From DATATB01 sp036268995 (GTDB lineage Bacteria; Planctomycetota; Planctomycetia; Pirellulales; PNKZ01): DNA of 64,000 nucleotides. The notes under the pieces were generated by a model. That model had not been told where the DNA came from. It saw only the letters and a program-made list of their open reading frames with translations, and searched no databases. The stretch is from the NCBI GenBank assembly GCA_036268995.1, contig DATATB010000010.1, forward strand, positions 6,864 to 70,863. Reading direction: 5' to 3'. The position numbers and the translations under genes are program-made. Shown piece after piece: positions 44,889 through 53,778 of this stretch. Within the stretch, counting starts at the first letter, position 1. Every line of letters begins with the position of its first letter.

Positions 44889-45131
44889 TCACTCCTCCTC
44901 GTCAAACTCCACTTCGTCTTTGCGTTGCGAGGGAAAGCAGACGGCCGCCACGCCCAGCGTCACGGCCACGCCCGTGACGACGTAGGCCAGCATGTAGCCC
45001 TGTTCGGCGGGCTTTTCCACCTCGGGGCCCTTGCGTGGGGCGGCGTGCAGGTCAGCGGTCAGACCCAGCCAAAGGACCGACGCGGCCAAAGCCGCCAGTG
45101 AGTTGCGGCCTAGAAGCGAGCGGCTATTCAT
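44889..45131 (-). CDS. Small membrane-anchored protein of unknown function
   Basis: The 80-residue protein has a signal-like N-terminus (LAALAASVLWLGLTADLHAA), a charged linker, one further membrane helix (YMLAYVVTGVAVTLGVAAVC) and a short acidic tail (KDEVEFDEEE). I do not recognise a family. The start ATG at 45131 has GAGGTGA 6 bases upstream; an upstream in-frame start overlaps the previous gene. It follows the PD-(D/E)XK-like gene by 29 bases. Confidence 0.6.
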   Translation of the reverse strand: MNSRSLLGRNSLAALAASVLWLGLTADLHAAPRKGPEVEKPAEQGYMLAYVVTGVAVTLGVAAVCFPSQRKDEVEFDEEE

Positions 45132-45160
45132 TGGACTCACCTCAAGAATTCGAATGAGCA

Positions 45161-45664
45161 TTATAAGAGCTGCTCGAGCGGTTGAGCCAGCTCGCGGAAA
45201 CGGCGGACCGGCATGGCCAGCGTGTCCCAGCGCGACGAAATCTGCCGGGCGTGGCAGACGTATTCCGCCAGCCGGATGGCCACAAAGCCATACGTCCGGT
45301 CGCGAAAGTCGTACAACTGCTCGGCCGGCAGCGGCGCCCGCCGCCCGCGTACATTGTAAGCGAACACGAACAGCGCCGAAAAGCGCTCGCCAAAAAGTTG
45401 TTCCCAGCGCGACAAGCTAACCAGGTCGTCGCGGGTCGACCAGTTTTTCCAGTATTGCCGCCCGCGGCCGGAGGGAAACAGCCGGCCTTTCACGTCCACC
45501 AGCCAGGAGCGGCCGCTGGACGACGAGACAATGAAATCCAGACTCTTGACCGAGCCATCGGCCAGCACCGCGCGCTTGGCCTCATCCACGGCCACGTAAG
45601 CCACGTGCCGCGACCGCAAAAACTCTTCAAAAGCCAACTCGTAATGGTTGTCGCGGTCGGCCAT
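45161..45664 (-). CDS. PD-(D/E)XK-like putative nuclease
   Basis: The 167-residue protein starts MADRDNHYELAFEEFLRSR and contains SLDFIVSS and WLVDVKGR, arranged as a D-(D)xK nuclease core: an Asp in the strand SLDF and DVK in the next. This layout resembles Holliday-junction-resolvase or Mrr-like folds. Planctomycetes have several proteins of this pattern, and I know of no tested function. An upstream ATG at 45745 would translate the repeat tract into an unlikely hydrophobic leader, so I chose ATG 45664. Neighbours are hisS upstream and a small membrane gene downstream. Confidence 0.55.
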   Translation of the reverse strand: MADRDNHYELAFEEFLRSRHVAYVAVDEAKRAVLADGSVKSLDFIVSSSSGRSWLVDVKGRLFPSGRGRQYWKNWSTRDDLVSLSRWEQLFGERFSALFVFAYNVRGRRAPLPAEQLYDFRDRTYGFVAIRLAEYVCHARQISSRWDTLAMPVRRFRELAQPLEQLL

Positions 45665-45670
45665 GAGGGG

Positions 45671-45773
<103 letters not shown>

Positions 45774-45790
<17 letters not shown>

Positions 45791-47135
45791 TATCGGCGCC
45801 AAGCAGTTCGCTCACCGCGGCCACCAGGGCTTGGGGTGAATCCCCCAGCGCGACGACCTGGCTCTGGCCGCTGGCCAGGTCTTTGAGCTGACACGTGCCG
45901 GCCGACCATTCGTCCTCGCCGATGATCACGGCCAGCCGGAACCCGCGGCGATCGGCGTATTTGAGCTGCTGCCCCAGCCGCTTGCACTCGGGATACACTT
46001 CGACGCCGATGCCGGCGGCGCGCAGGGCCGCGGCCAGCCGCAGATAATCGTGCAAGCGCTCGGCGACAAAGAACGGCACGAAGACGGGGGCCGGGGTGGC
46101 AACGCGCTCCAGCAGCCCCAACTCTTCCATGGCGGCCAGCAGCCGGTCCAAACCCAACGAAGCGCCGATGCCCGGCAACTGCTGATGGGTGTAGAGCGCC
46201 GCCAGGTTGTCGTAACGCCCGCCCGAGCAGACGCTGCCGATGGCCGGCAGGCGGTCCAGAAAAGTTTCAAAAATCGTGCCGGTGTAATAATCGAGGCCCC
46301 GGGCAATCGCCACGTCCAGCTTCAGCCGCCGCTCGGGCACGCCGGCGGCCGTGCAAGCTTTTAATAGCTCGTTCAGCCTGGAAATGCCTTGCTGGCCGGC
46401 CTCGTTGCTGCCCACCAGCGGCTCGAGTCCCCGCAGGATTTCGTCGCTGGTGCCGGACAGTTCGGCCATACGCAAAACTTCGGCGGCCTGAGCGCTGGTG
46501 GCGCCGGCCACGGCCACCATTTCGTCGGCCACTTTTTGGGGCCCGATCTTGGCGAGCTTGTCGAGCGCCCGCAGCACGTCGGTGGCCCGCTCGGCCAAGC
46601 CCAGCTTTTCCAGCAGCCCGGTGAGCACGCGGCGGTTGTTGACGTGAATCGCAAAATCGTCAAAGCCGATCGCCAGCAGCAGGTCGTGGATCACGAGCCC
46701 CGTTTCGATGTCGGCCACCACGCTCTCGGTCCCGATCGTGTCAAAATCGCACTGCATGAACTCGCGGTATCGGCCGCGCTGCGTGTTCTCGCCCCGCCAG
46801 ACGGCCGCAATGTGGTAGCGCTTGAAAGGCGTGCCCAATTGGCCGATGTGCTCGGCCGCGAACCGGGCCAGCGGCACCGTCAGATCGAAGCGCAGGCCGA
46901 CCCAGCGATCGCCCGAGTCCTGGAATTTATAGAGTTGCTTGTCGGTCTCGGCCCCGCCCTTGCCGGCCAGGATGTCAAGATACTCCAGCGCAGGCGTGTC
47001 GATCGGGCTGTAGCCGTACGAGCGATACACGCGCCGGGCCGTCTCGATCAGCCGCTCGCGCGGGATCATCGTCTCGGGCAGGTAATCGCGAAAGCCCTTG
47101 AGCGTCCGCGGCTCGATCAGCTTGGGTCTATTCAC
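45774..47135 (-). CDS. hisS: Histidyl-tRNA synthetase
   Basis: Class II synthetase of 453 residues that charges tRNA-His. The motifs are clear: LKGFRDYLPE, GLRFDLTVPLARF (motif 2 region: RYHIAAVWRGENTQRGRYREFMQCDFD), and ARGLDYYTGTIFE, the histidine-binding loop. The C-terminal anticodon domain follows (CKRLGQQLKYADRRGFRLAVIIGEDE). The final residues GADKNDEV overlap the repeat at 45671. The start is GTG at 47135 without a visible ribosome site. It is followed by the PD-(D/E)XK-like gene. Confidence 0.95.
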
Positions 47136-47145
47136 GGCGAAGAGA

Positions 47146-47177
47146 GTGAAAAGTGAACAGTGAAAAGTGGAAAATGG
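47146..47177. repeat. AAAAGTGA-type repeat, single arm
   Basis: Two to three units of the form GTGAAAAGTGAAC and GTGAAAAGTGG follow the hisS start on the upstream side. No inverted partner is evident nearby, unlike the copy at 23335. It lies where the hisS promoter or leader should be. Confidence 0.5.
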
Positions 47178-47206
47178 AAGCGTTCAAGCGGACGCTGAGA
47201 GAACTT

Positions 47207-47647
47207 TCAGCCCACGATCGGCAGTAGCGGCGGGCGCGGGCTGCGGAAGCCGGCCTCTTTGTCGGGAAATATTACGTCCATGTACTCCTGCACCTGCTCG
47301 GCCGTCTCGAAATAGCGGTCGTACACGTAGCGGTCGTCGTACTCGCAATTGTCGGTCGAGTAGTCGCGGCAGATGCTCGGCCGGGTGTGGTAGATGCCGC
47401 AGCGGTTGTCGCTCTGCAAGTGGCGGCAGGGCGTGTGCACCAGCAGGTACCAGGTGTCGTCCTCGGTAAACACCGTCGCCGCTTCGTGCAGCACGTACCA
47501 GCGAATAAAGTCCAGGTCGTTGCGTTCGGTGGGCGTTTCCATGGCCAGCGCAAAATAGCGGCAGCACTTGGCCGAACAATAGTCGCACAGCACCTCGCCC
47601 GGCTTCAAATCACCCCGGGCAATCGGCGGCTTGGTAGCCGAAGCCAT
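47207..47647 (-). CDS. YkgJ-family cysteine cluster protein
   Basis: The 146-residue protein has two Cys sets: CDYCSAKCCRYF near the start and CRHLQSDNRCGIYHTRPSIC followed by CEY. These form the CxxC-CC and C-Cx-C pattern of the YkgJ (UPF0153) family, thought to bind a metal or iron-sulfur cluster. The role is unknown. The last part is Pro-rich (FRSPRPPLLPIVG). GGAG lies 9 bases before the ATG at 47647. It is transcribed toward hisS with a 71-base gap. Confidence 0.8.
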   Translation of the reverse strand: MASATKPPIARGDLKPGEVLCDYCSAKCCRYFALAMETPTERNDLDFIRWYVLHEAATVFTEDDTWYLLVHTPCRHLQSDNRCGIYHTRPSICRDYSTDNCEYDDRYVYDRYFETAEQVQEYMDVIFPDKEAGFRSPRPPLLPIVG

Positions 47648-47839
47648 CTTAATATTCTCCATCATCAACCGTACAAAAAACCGCTGGCAATGCCCATATC
47701 ACGCGTACGCGGCACAGCACGCAACGTTAGCAAAACGGCTCCGTCAACACCAGCACCTGCCCTTGCGGGATTGTCCCTCAGTGGCCACCTGCCATAAGGT
47801 GAAACAGGCGGAACACGAGGCCAACGCGACGACGAGGAT

Positions 47840-47915
47840 TTGAACAGAAGCACGCCAAGAGCGCGAAGGAAACGCAGCTTTCAGTCCTTCGCGCTCTTGG
47901 CGATCTTCTGTTCAA
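47840..47915. repeat. Long inverted repeat in a divergent promoter region
   Basis: Two 31-base arms (47840-47870 and 47885-47915) match as inverted copies except two bases; the loop is 14 bases. The core of the arm reads CGCCAAGAGCGCGAAGGA. It lies in the 362-base spacer between the divergent ykgJ-type and amine oxidase genes. The arms have no inner hairpin, so this is not of the REPIN type. Confidence 0.75.
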
Positions 47916-48009
47916 CTGTTTTGTCTTTGCCTTTTCGTCTTTTCCTCTGTTTCCTTTGGTTTCCGACAACAATTCCTAGCCCACAATTTTTGGAAGGGGG
48001 CCAAGCACC

Positions 48010-49326
48010 ATGCAGGCGGACACGCGGTCGGTCATTGTGCTGGGAGGCGGAGCCGCGGGGCTGGCGGCAGCCGGCTCGCTGGCCGCGGCGGGGCACGCCG
48101 TGACGCTCATCGAAGCGCGCGATCGGCTGGGTGGCCGGATCGATACCCGCCAGCCGCCGGGCTGGCCCGTGGCAATCGAGCGCGGGGCCGAGTTCATTCA
48201 TGGCCGGCCGCCGGAAACCTGGGATTTGTTGCGCGAAGCCGGCTTGGCCGCCTGCGACGTGACCAGCGAGCACTGGATTTTCAGCGCAGGGCATCTGCGC
48301 CGTCGCCCGGAAATCTGGGACGAGGCCGACGAACTGCTGTCGCGGCTCGGGCAGATGTCAGGGCGCGACCGATCGTTCGCCGAGTTTCTAACTGACACGC
48401 CCGTCGACGTTTCGCCGCTCGCCCGCACAATGGCCACGATGTACGTCGAAGGCTTTAATGCCGCCGACGCCGCGCGCATCAGCGTCGAGTCGCTCGTGGC
48501 TGAAGAGGCCGCCGGCCAGGCGATCGAGGGCGATCGGCTGTTCCGCGTTGTCGACGGATACGGCGGCATCGTGGCCTATCTCGAACAAAAGCTCCGGTCG
48601 GCCGGTGGCACGCTTCACCTGGGCACAGTGGCCACCGAAGTCTCGTGGCGCTCCGGCACCGTGAGCGTCCAGACCACCAATGCCACCGGGCTCTCGCGAC
48701 CATTCACTGCGGATGTAGCTTTGATTGCCTTGCCGTTGGGCGTTTTGCAGGCGACCGGCGGGGCGGGCAGCGTTCGCTTCCAGCCTGAGCTGACTGCGAA
48801 ACGGACGGCATATGAAAAACTGGTGATGGGGACGGTCGTCAAGGTCGTGCTGCGCTTCCGCGAGCCGTTCTGGCAAGCAGCCGACGAAGACCTTGGCTTT
48901 TTCCACGATCCGGCCGGCTGGTTCCCGACCTGGTGGACCGCGTTGCCGCGACGGGCGAGCATGCTCACGGCTTGGGCCGGCGGCCCGGCGGCAGAGCGAT
49001 TGGCGACCAGCGACCAGGGCCAGATCGTCGGGCGAGCCCTGGAAGATCTCGATCGCATGTTCGCAGGCCACCGGCCGGTCGAGCGGCTGCTCGAGGCGGC
49101 CGAAGTCTGCGATTGGCAGCGCGATCCCTTTACGCGCGGCGCGTACAGTTACATCGCCGCTGGCGGAATGGACGGCCCGGCCCTGCTGGCCGCGCCGCTG
49201 GAGGACACGCTCTTTTTTGCCGGCGAGGCCACGCATCCCGGCATGAGCGGCACGGTCGCCGGTGCGCTGGCCAGCGGCTTGCGAGCAGCCCGCGAAATAA
49301 CTGGCTTGAGAACGAAGCCCCGGTGA
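48010..49326 (+). CDS. Flavin-dependent amine oxidase family protein
   Basis: The 438-residue protein has the FAD-binding start VIVLGGGAAGLAAAGSLAAAGH and LIEARDRLGGRI, then ERGAEFIHG. The C-terminal FAD contact is TLFFAGEATHPGMSGTVAGALASGLRAARE. These are hallmarks of flavin monoamine oxidases and related desaturases. The substrate is unknown; polyamines are a common possibility. There is no signal peptide. The start ATG 48010 lies beyond the long inverted repeat. Confidence 0.85.
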   Translation: MQADTRSVIVLGGGAAGLAAAGSLAAAGHAVTLIEARDRLGGRIDTRQPPGWPVAIERGAEFIHGRPPETWDLLREAGLAACDVTSEHWIFSAGHLRRRPEIWDEADELLSRLGQMSGRDRSFAEFLTDTPVDVSPLARTMATMYVEGFNAADAARISVESLVAEEAAGQAIEGDRLFRVVDGYGGIVAYLEQKLRSAGGTLHLGTVATEVSWRSGTVSVQTTNATGLSRPFTADVALIALPLGVLQATGGAGSVRFQPELTAKRTAYEKLVMGTVVKVVLRFREPFWQAADEDLGFFHDPAGWFPTWWTALPRRASMLTAWAGGPAAERLATSDQGQIVGRALEDLDRMFAGHRPVERLLEAAEVCDWQRDPFTRGAYSYIAAGGMDGPALLAAPLEDTLFFAGEATHPGMSGTVAGALASGLRAAREITGLRTKPR

Positions 49327-49435
49327 ATCGCGACCTCATTCTGACTTCAGCGGGTGAAGAATCGTTGCTCGGCCTCGACGTAGCGACTAGGATCGCCGTG
49401 CCCTCCTTTGCCAGCCGCGTGCCGGAACTTCTACG

Positions 49436-51226
49436 ATGCGATCTGCCCGCTTGTTGCCAAGCCTTGTAATCTGCCTCGGTTGCTTCTTGCCCCTGGTCGC
49501 AATTGACCAGTCTGCCATAGTTGCCGCAGCCGAGGAAAAAAAGACCGCCGATTCCCAGGCCGGCGAGTTGCTCTACAACGGCATACGCCTGCCGGCCGAG
49601 TGGCCGCCGCGCCGTTCCTTAAAAACCGGAGCGGCGCCGGCGCGTGTGCCGTATCTGGAACATCCGCCGCAGGTGATTCCGATCGACGTCGGTCGGCAGC
49701 TTTTGGTCGACGATTTTCTGATCGAGCACACCACGCTCACCCGGCGGTTTCATCAGCCCGAGCGTTATGCCGGCAACCCGATCCTCAAGCCCGAGACGCC
49801 GGCTGAACTAAACGGCGGCAAGCTGCCGCTGGCCGCCATGATCAGTGACGGCTTTTGCTACGATCCATTCGTGCGCGACTTCAAGCTCTGGTACCACGCC
49901 GGCTGGCGCGACGGCACGATGCTGGCCACCAGCCACGACGGTTTGCACTGGACCCGGCCCAAGCTCGACGTCGAGGCCGGCACGAATCGGGTTCTGCCCT
50001 CGAAGAAGAAGCTCGTGCGGCACGGCACGGGCATTGCCTTCGATCCTTACACGACCGATCCGCGGCAGCGGTTCAAAATGGTGATTTTCGAAGACGACGT
50101 GAAACAGACGTCGGCTTATCTGTCGGCAGACGGCGTACACTGGACTTTCCAAGCGCACTTGCCCGAGTGCGGCGACAATACGACGATCTTCTACAATCCG
50201 TTCCGCAAAAAATGGGTCGTCAGCATTCGCATCTATCGCTTCGGCCGCGCCCGCGATTATTTCGAAGCCGATACGTTTGCCCAGGCCATCGCCTGGAAAG
50301 AGGGGCAGCCGGTTCCGTGGGCCAATACCGACGCGCTCGATACGCCCGATCCCGGCATGCTGGCCTTGCTGCCGGAGCGCGCGGAGATCGAGCGCGAGGC
50401 GGAAGCCAAACACAAATCGTACGAGGCGATGCTCAAGGACGTGCGCCAGCGCTACGGCGATCCCACGCAGCTCTACAACCTGGATGCCATCGGCTACGAG
50501 AGTTTGATGCTCGGCGTGTTCGGCATTTTGCGCGGGCCCACGAATGCCGCCACCTGGGATAAGCTCAAAACCGTCAAGCTGATCGACCTGGAGCTGGCCT
50601 ACAGCCGTGACGGTTTTTATTGGGACCGCCCCAATCGGCAGCCGTTTTTGGCATCGACGCGCAAGCCGGGCGACTGGGACCGCGGCTACTTGCACGCGGG
50701 CGTCGGCATCTGCACGGTGATGGGCGACAAGCTCTATTTTTATTACAGCGGCTGGTCGGGGGAAAGCCCGAAGCTCGGCATCGCCACCTACGCGGGCGGC
50801 GCGACGGGCGTGGCCATCCTGCGCCGCGACGGTTTTGCTTCGATGGACGCCGGGGGCGAAGATGGGACGCTGACCACGCGCCCGCTGACGTTTCGCGGCC
50901 GGCATCTGTTTGTCAATGCCGCCGTGCCGCGCGGCGAGCTGCGCGTCGAAGCGCTCGACGATGCGGGGCGGGTGATCGCGCCGTTTTCCGCCGACAACTG
51001 CCGGCCGATGACCGGCGACTCGACGCGGCAGCGCATCACGTGGCGCGGCGCCGACGACCTGGCAGCGTTGAGCGGTCGCCGGGTGAAATTTCGGTTCCTA
51101 CTTCGCCAGGGCGAGCTGTACGCCTTCTGGGTCAGCCCCGACGCCTCCGGAGCGAGCTACGGCCCCATCGCGGCCGGCGGTCCCGAATTCCACGGCCCGA
51201 TCGACACGGGAGGCAAGCAGAAATGA
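49436..51226 (+). CDS. Secreted GH32/GH43-like five-bladed propeller protein
   Basis: The 596-residue protein starts with a signal peptide (LPSLVICLGCFLPLVAI). The repeated strands YDPFVRDFKLWYHAG, TMLATSHDGLHW, SAYLSADGVHWTFQ, ELAYSRDGFYWDRP and KLYFYYSGWSGES are the blades of a sugar-cleaving beta-propeller of the GH32/43/117 kind. The C-terminal part is beta-sandwich-like (RGRHLFVNAAVP, LRVEALDDAGRVIAPFS, RVKFRFLLRQGELYAFW). It probably acts on oligosaccharides outside the cell, but I cannot name catalytic acids. Its stop is at 51224-51226 inside a repeat. Confidence 0.65.
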   Translation: MRSARLLPSLVICLGCFLPLVAIDQSAIVAAAEEKKTADSQAGELLYNGIRLPAEWPPRRSLKTGAAPARVPYLEHPPQVIPIDVGRQLLVDDFLIEHTTLTRRFHQPERYAGNPILKPETPAELNGGKLPLAAMISDGFCYDPFVRDFKLWYHAGWRDGTMLATSHDGLHWTRPKLDVEAGTNRVLPSKKKLVRHGTGIAFDPYTTDPRQRFKMVIFEDDVKQTSAYLSADGVHWTFQAHLPECGDNTTIFYNPFRKKWVVSIRIYRFGRARDYFEADTFAQAIAWKEGQPVPWANTDALDTPDPGMLALLPERAEIEREAEAKHKSYEAMLKDVRQRYGDPTQLYNLDAIGYESLMLGVFGILRGPTNAATWDKLKTVKLIDLELAYSRDGFYWDRPNRQPFLASTRKPGDWDRGYLHAGVGICTVMGDKLYFYYSGWSGESPKLGIATYAGGATGVAILRRDGFASMDAGGEDGTLTTRPLTFRGRHLFVNAAVPRGELRVEALDDAGRVIAPFSADNCRPMTGDSTRQRITWRGADDLAALSGRRVKFRFLLRQGELYAFWVSPDASGASYGPIAAGGPEFHGPIDTGGKQK

Positions 51227-51329
51227 TGAATGCGGAATGATGAATGATGAATAAGGAAACAGAAGTCAACGCCGTGCGAACAGCGCATACACTTAAGGCT
51301 TCCCCCATTCATCCTTCCTCATTCTTTCC
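51221..51329. repeat. GATGAAT tandem repeat with inverted copy between convergent genes
   Basis: GAATGCGGAATGATGAATGA units (51221-51262) face inverted CCATTCATCCTTCCTCATTC (51304-51327) across about 40 bases. The upstream glycosidase-like stop codon and the last codons of the convergent aminotransferase gene lie in the repeat. Confidence 0.7.
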
Positions 51330-52552
51330 TCCCGGCGATCGAGGAATTTCGGCCTGGCCAGCGGGCTGCGGCGCGGGGTCGCGCGGTGGCCGAAGAATTC
51401 GGCAATTGCCTTCACGACCAGCTCTTGTTCGTCGCCGGTCATCTCGGGAAAGATCGGCAGGGCGACGGTTTCCCGCGCGGCAAGCTCGGTTTCTGCGAGC
51501 ACCGGCGGCGTGCCGAGATACGCGAAGCAAGGCTGCTGGTGTAGCGGGATGGGGTAGTAAATCTCCGTGCCGATCTGCCGCGCGGCCAGATGCTCGCGCA
51601 GTGCGTCGCGCCGGCCGTCCGGCACGCGTACCACGTATTGATTCCAGACATGCCGCCGGCCGGGCAGCGTCACCGGCAGCCCCAGCACCTGGTCCAACCC
51701 GCCGGCGGTAAACAGTTCGCCGTAGCGCTCGGCGTGCTGCTGCCGCAGCTCGGTCCAGTGATCGAGGTGCGGCAGCTTGACGTTGAGCATGGCCGCTTGC
51801 AGCGTATCGAGCCGGCTGTTGATGCCCAGCAACTGGTGATGGTAGCGGGGCTGCATGCCGTGGGCCCGCAGCAGCTTCAGTTTGTCCGCCAGCGCCGTGT
51901 CGTCGGTGCTCAGCAGGCCGGCATCGCCAAAGGCGCCCAGGTTCTTGGTCGGGTAGAAGCTGAAACAGGCGGCGTCGCCCAGCCCGCCGGCGCGGCGGCC
52001 GTCCAGTTCGGCGCCGATGGCTTGCGCGGCGTCTTCGATCAGCCGAATGCCGTGAGGCTGGGCCAGCCGCGTCAGCTCGTCCATCGACGCGCATTGGCCG
52101 AACAAGTGTACCGGGATGATTGCCCGCGTGGCCGGCGTGATTGCCGCGGCCACGGCCTGCGCGTCGATCGTAAATCCGGCCGGCTCGATGTCCACGAACA
52201 CCGGCACCGCGCCCAGTCGGGCCACGGCCGAGGCGGTGGCAAAAAACGTGTAGCTGGGAACAAGCACTTCGTCGCCCGGCCCGATGTCGCACGCCAGCAA
52301 TGCCAGCAGCAGCGCATCGCTGCCCGAGGCGCAGCCGATCGCGTGTCCCACGCGGCAGAAGCGGGCCAGCGATTCTTCGAGCTGCTGGCAGTCGGGTCCC
52401 AGGATATAGCGGCCCGAGGCACAGACGCGGCCCACGGCGGCTAGCAGTTCTTCGTGCAACATGCGGAATTGCCGCTGAATATCGATCAGCGGGACACCGC
52501 TGGTGCGCGGAAAGCTAGCACTCGAATCCTGGCCACTGGGTACTTGGGGCAT
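51293..52552 (-). CDS. DegT/DnrJ/EryC1/StrS aminotransferase family protein
   Basis: PLP enzyme of 419 residues, typical for making amino sugars on nucleotide-linked sugars. The motifs are GVPLIDIQRQFRML at the start, AIGCASGSDALLLAL, DEVLVPSYTFFATASAV, IIPVHLFGQCA, IEDAAQAIGAEL and SFYPTKNLGAFGDAG, which carries the PLP Lys near residue 201. QYVVRVPDGRRDALREHL follows. The ATG at 52552 fits the family start; an upstream ATG at 52744 adds 64 residues. No other sugar-nucleotide genes are near, so the substrate is open. Its last residues (about RMRKDEWGKP) come from the repeat at 51221. Confidence 0.88.
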   Translation of the reverse strand: MPQVPSGQDSSASFPRTSGVPLIDIQRQFRMLHEELLAAVGRVCASGRYILGPDCQQLEESLARFCRVGHAIGCASGSDALLLALLACDIGPGDEVLVPSYTFFATASAVARLGAVPVFVDIEPAGFTIDAQAVAAAITPATRAIIPVHLFGQCASMDELTRLAQPHGIRLIEDAAQAIGAELDGRRAGGLGDAACFSFYPTKNLGAFGDAGLLSTDDTALADKLKLLRAHGMQPRYHHQLLGINSRLDTLQAAMLNVKLPHLDHWTELRQQHAERYGELFTAGGLDQVLGLPVTLPGRRHVWNQYVVRVPDGRRDALREHLAARQIGTEIYYPIPLHQQPCFAYLGTPPVLAETELAARETVALPIFPEMTGDEQELVVKAIAEFFGHRATPRRSPLARPKFLDRREERMRKDEWGKP

Positions 52553-52761
52553 CGCCGACCAAACCTCCGCTGCTCGCTCGGCCGTCCGCTCTCGCGGCCG
52601 ATGGTTTTCCACTGCTCGACTGGGTTCGAAACACGAGGGCCGAACGGTAGGCAGCCAGCCGTAAAACGTCAAGGCCGGTCGGCCCCGGCTTGGCAAAGGC
52701 GCCGGCTCCCGATCAGAATGCCGGCTGCGAGAAACGGGCAACAAGCGAGCGGATCGGGCCT

Positions 52762-53583
52762 ATGAAAAACGTGTACGAGGAAGCGGAAAAGGTCGGCATC
52801 GCCCAGATTCGGATCTATCCGATCAAGTCGCTGCCAGGATTGCAGCTCCAGCGCGTGGCCGTGCGCGACAATGGAGCGCTGGCCGACGATCGCCGCTGGG
52901 CGATCTTCGATCTCGAGGGCCGGGTGGTGAACGGCAAGCGCACGCCGCGCATCCACGGCCTGGACGCCCGTTTTCCGGCCGGCCCCGAGCAAGTGGTGCT
53001 GGTCGACCGGGCCGCCGCGCGCGAGGCGGCCTTTGATTTGACCTGCCAGTTTGCAACCGCGGCCGCCTGGCTGAGCGAGTTTTTCGGTTTTCCCGTCGAA
53101 CTGCGCGAGGACGCCGAGCGCGGGTTCCCCGACGATACCGACTCGCCCGCGCCCACGGTCGTCAGCACCGCCACGCTCGAGGCGGTGGCCGGCTGGTTTC
53201 CGCCACTGGAGCTGGAACAGATTCGCCGCCGCTTTCGCGCCAACATCGAGTTGAACTGCCCGGCCGCCTTCTGGGAGGATTGCCTGTTCGGCGAGCCTGG
53301 CCAGGTGGTCCGTTTCGACGCCGGCGAGGTCGAGCTGGCAGGCGTCAATCCTTGTCAGCGCTGCGTCGTGCCGACACGGCACAGCGAATCGGCCGAAGTC
53401 TACCCGCACTTCGCCGCGACGTTTGGCCGGCAGCGGCAGTCGAGCTTGCCCGCGTGGACCGCAACGGGCCGCTTCGACCACTTCTATCGCCTGGCAGTCA
53501 ACACGCGCGGCATCGGCCGGCAGCATGGCCGGCAATTGCAGGTGGGTGATCGCGTCCGTGTCCGCGGAATCGAACCGGCCTGA
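52762..53583 (+). CDS. MOSC domain protein
   Basis: The 273-residue protein has the N-terminal beta-barrel domain (IAQIRIYPIKSLPGLQL) and MOSC domain with NPCQRCVVPTR, where Cys198 is the conserved Cys thought to bind the molybdenum cofactor. It ends DRVRVRGIEP. Proteins of this kind (YcbX, mARC) reduce N-hydroxylated compounds with electron partners; none is adjacent. The ATG at 52762 is used since it precedes the first beta strand. It is convergent neither with the aminotransferase (divergent) nor part of an obvious operon. Confidence 0.82.
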   Translation: MKNVYEEAEKVGIAQIRIYPIKSLPGLQLQRVAVRDNGALADDRRWAIFDLEGRVVNGKRTPRIHGLDARFPAGPEQVVLVDRAAAREAAFDLTCQFATAAAWLSEFFGFPVELREDAERGFPDDTDSPAPTVVSTATLEAVAGWFPPLELEQIRRRFRANIELNCPAAFWEDCLFGEPGQVVRFDAGEVELAGVNPCQRCVVPTRHSESAEVYPHFAATFGRQRQSSLPAWTATGRFDHFYRLAVNTRGIGRQHGRQLQVGDRVRVRGIEPA

Positions 53584-53778
53584 CGCAAGTGACGGAGTTT
53601 GGGCGCCACGAAAGAACACGAGCGGACGTTGGAAATGAGCTATCTCAAGCCCACAGGAGATATCGAGCACATTCGGCGCGAGTATCACGCGGCGGCAAAG
53701 CGATGATCTCGCGCGAGAAAAGCGAGCTGGTCGCGATGCGGGCCAACGGTTCTGCTTAGGCGTCAAGGAATCATTGCC

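Noticed and set aside
52621..52650. tRNA-like GGGTTCGAAAC string
   Set aside because: The flanking bases do not form a T-arm or acceptor stem.
53636..53758. Two short open frames (about 23 and 18 codons) in front of the ATPase
   Set aside because: Too short and without recognisable pattern; they may be leader peptides but nothing supports it.
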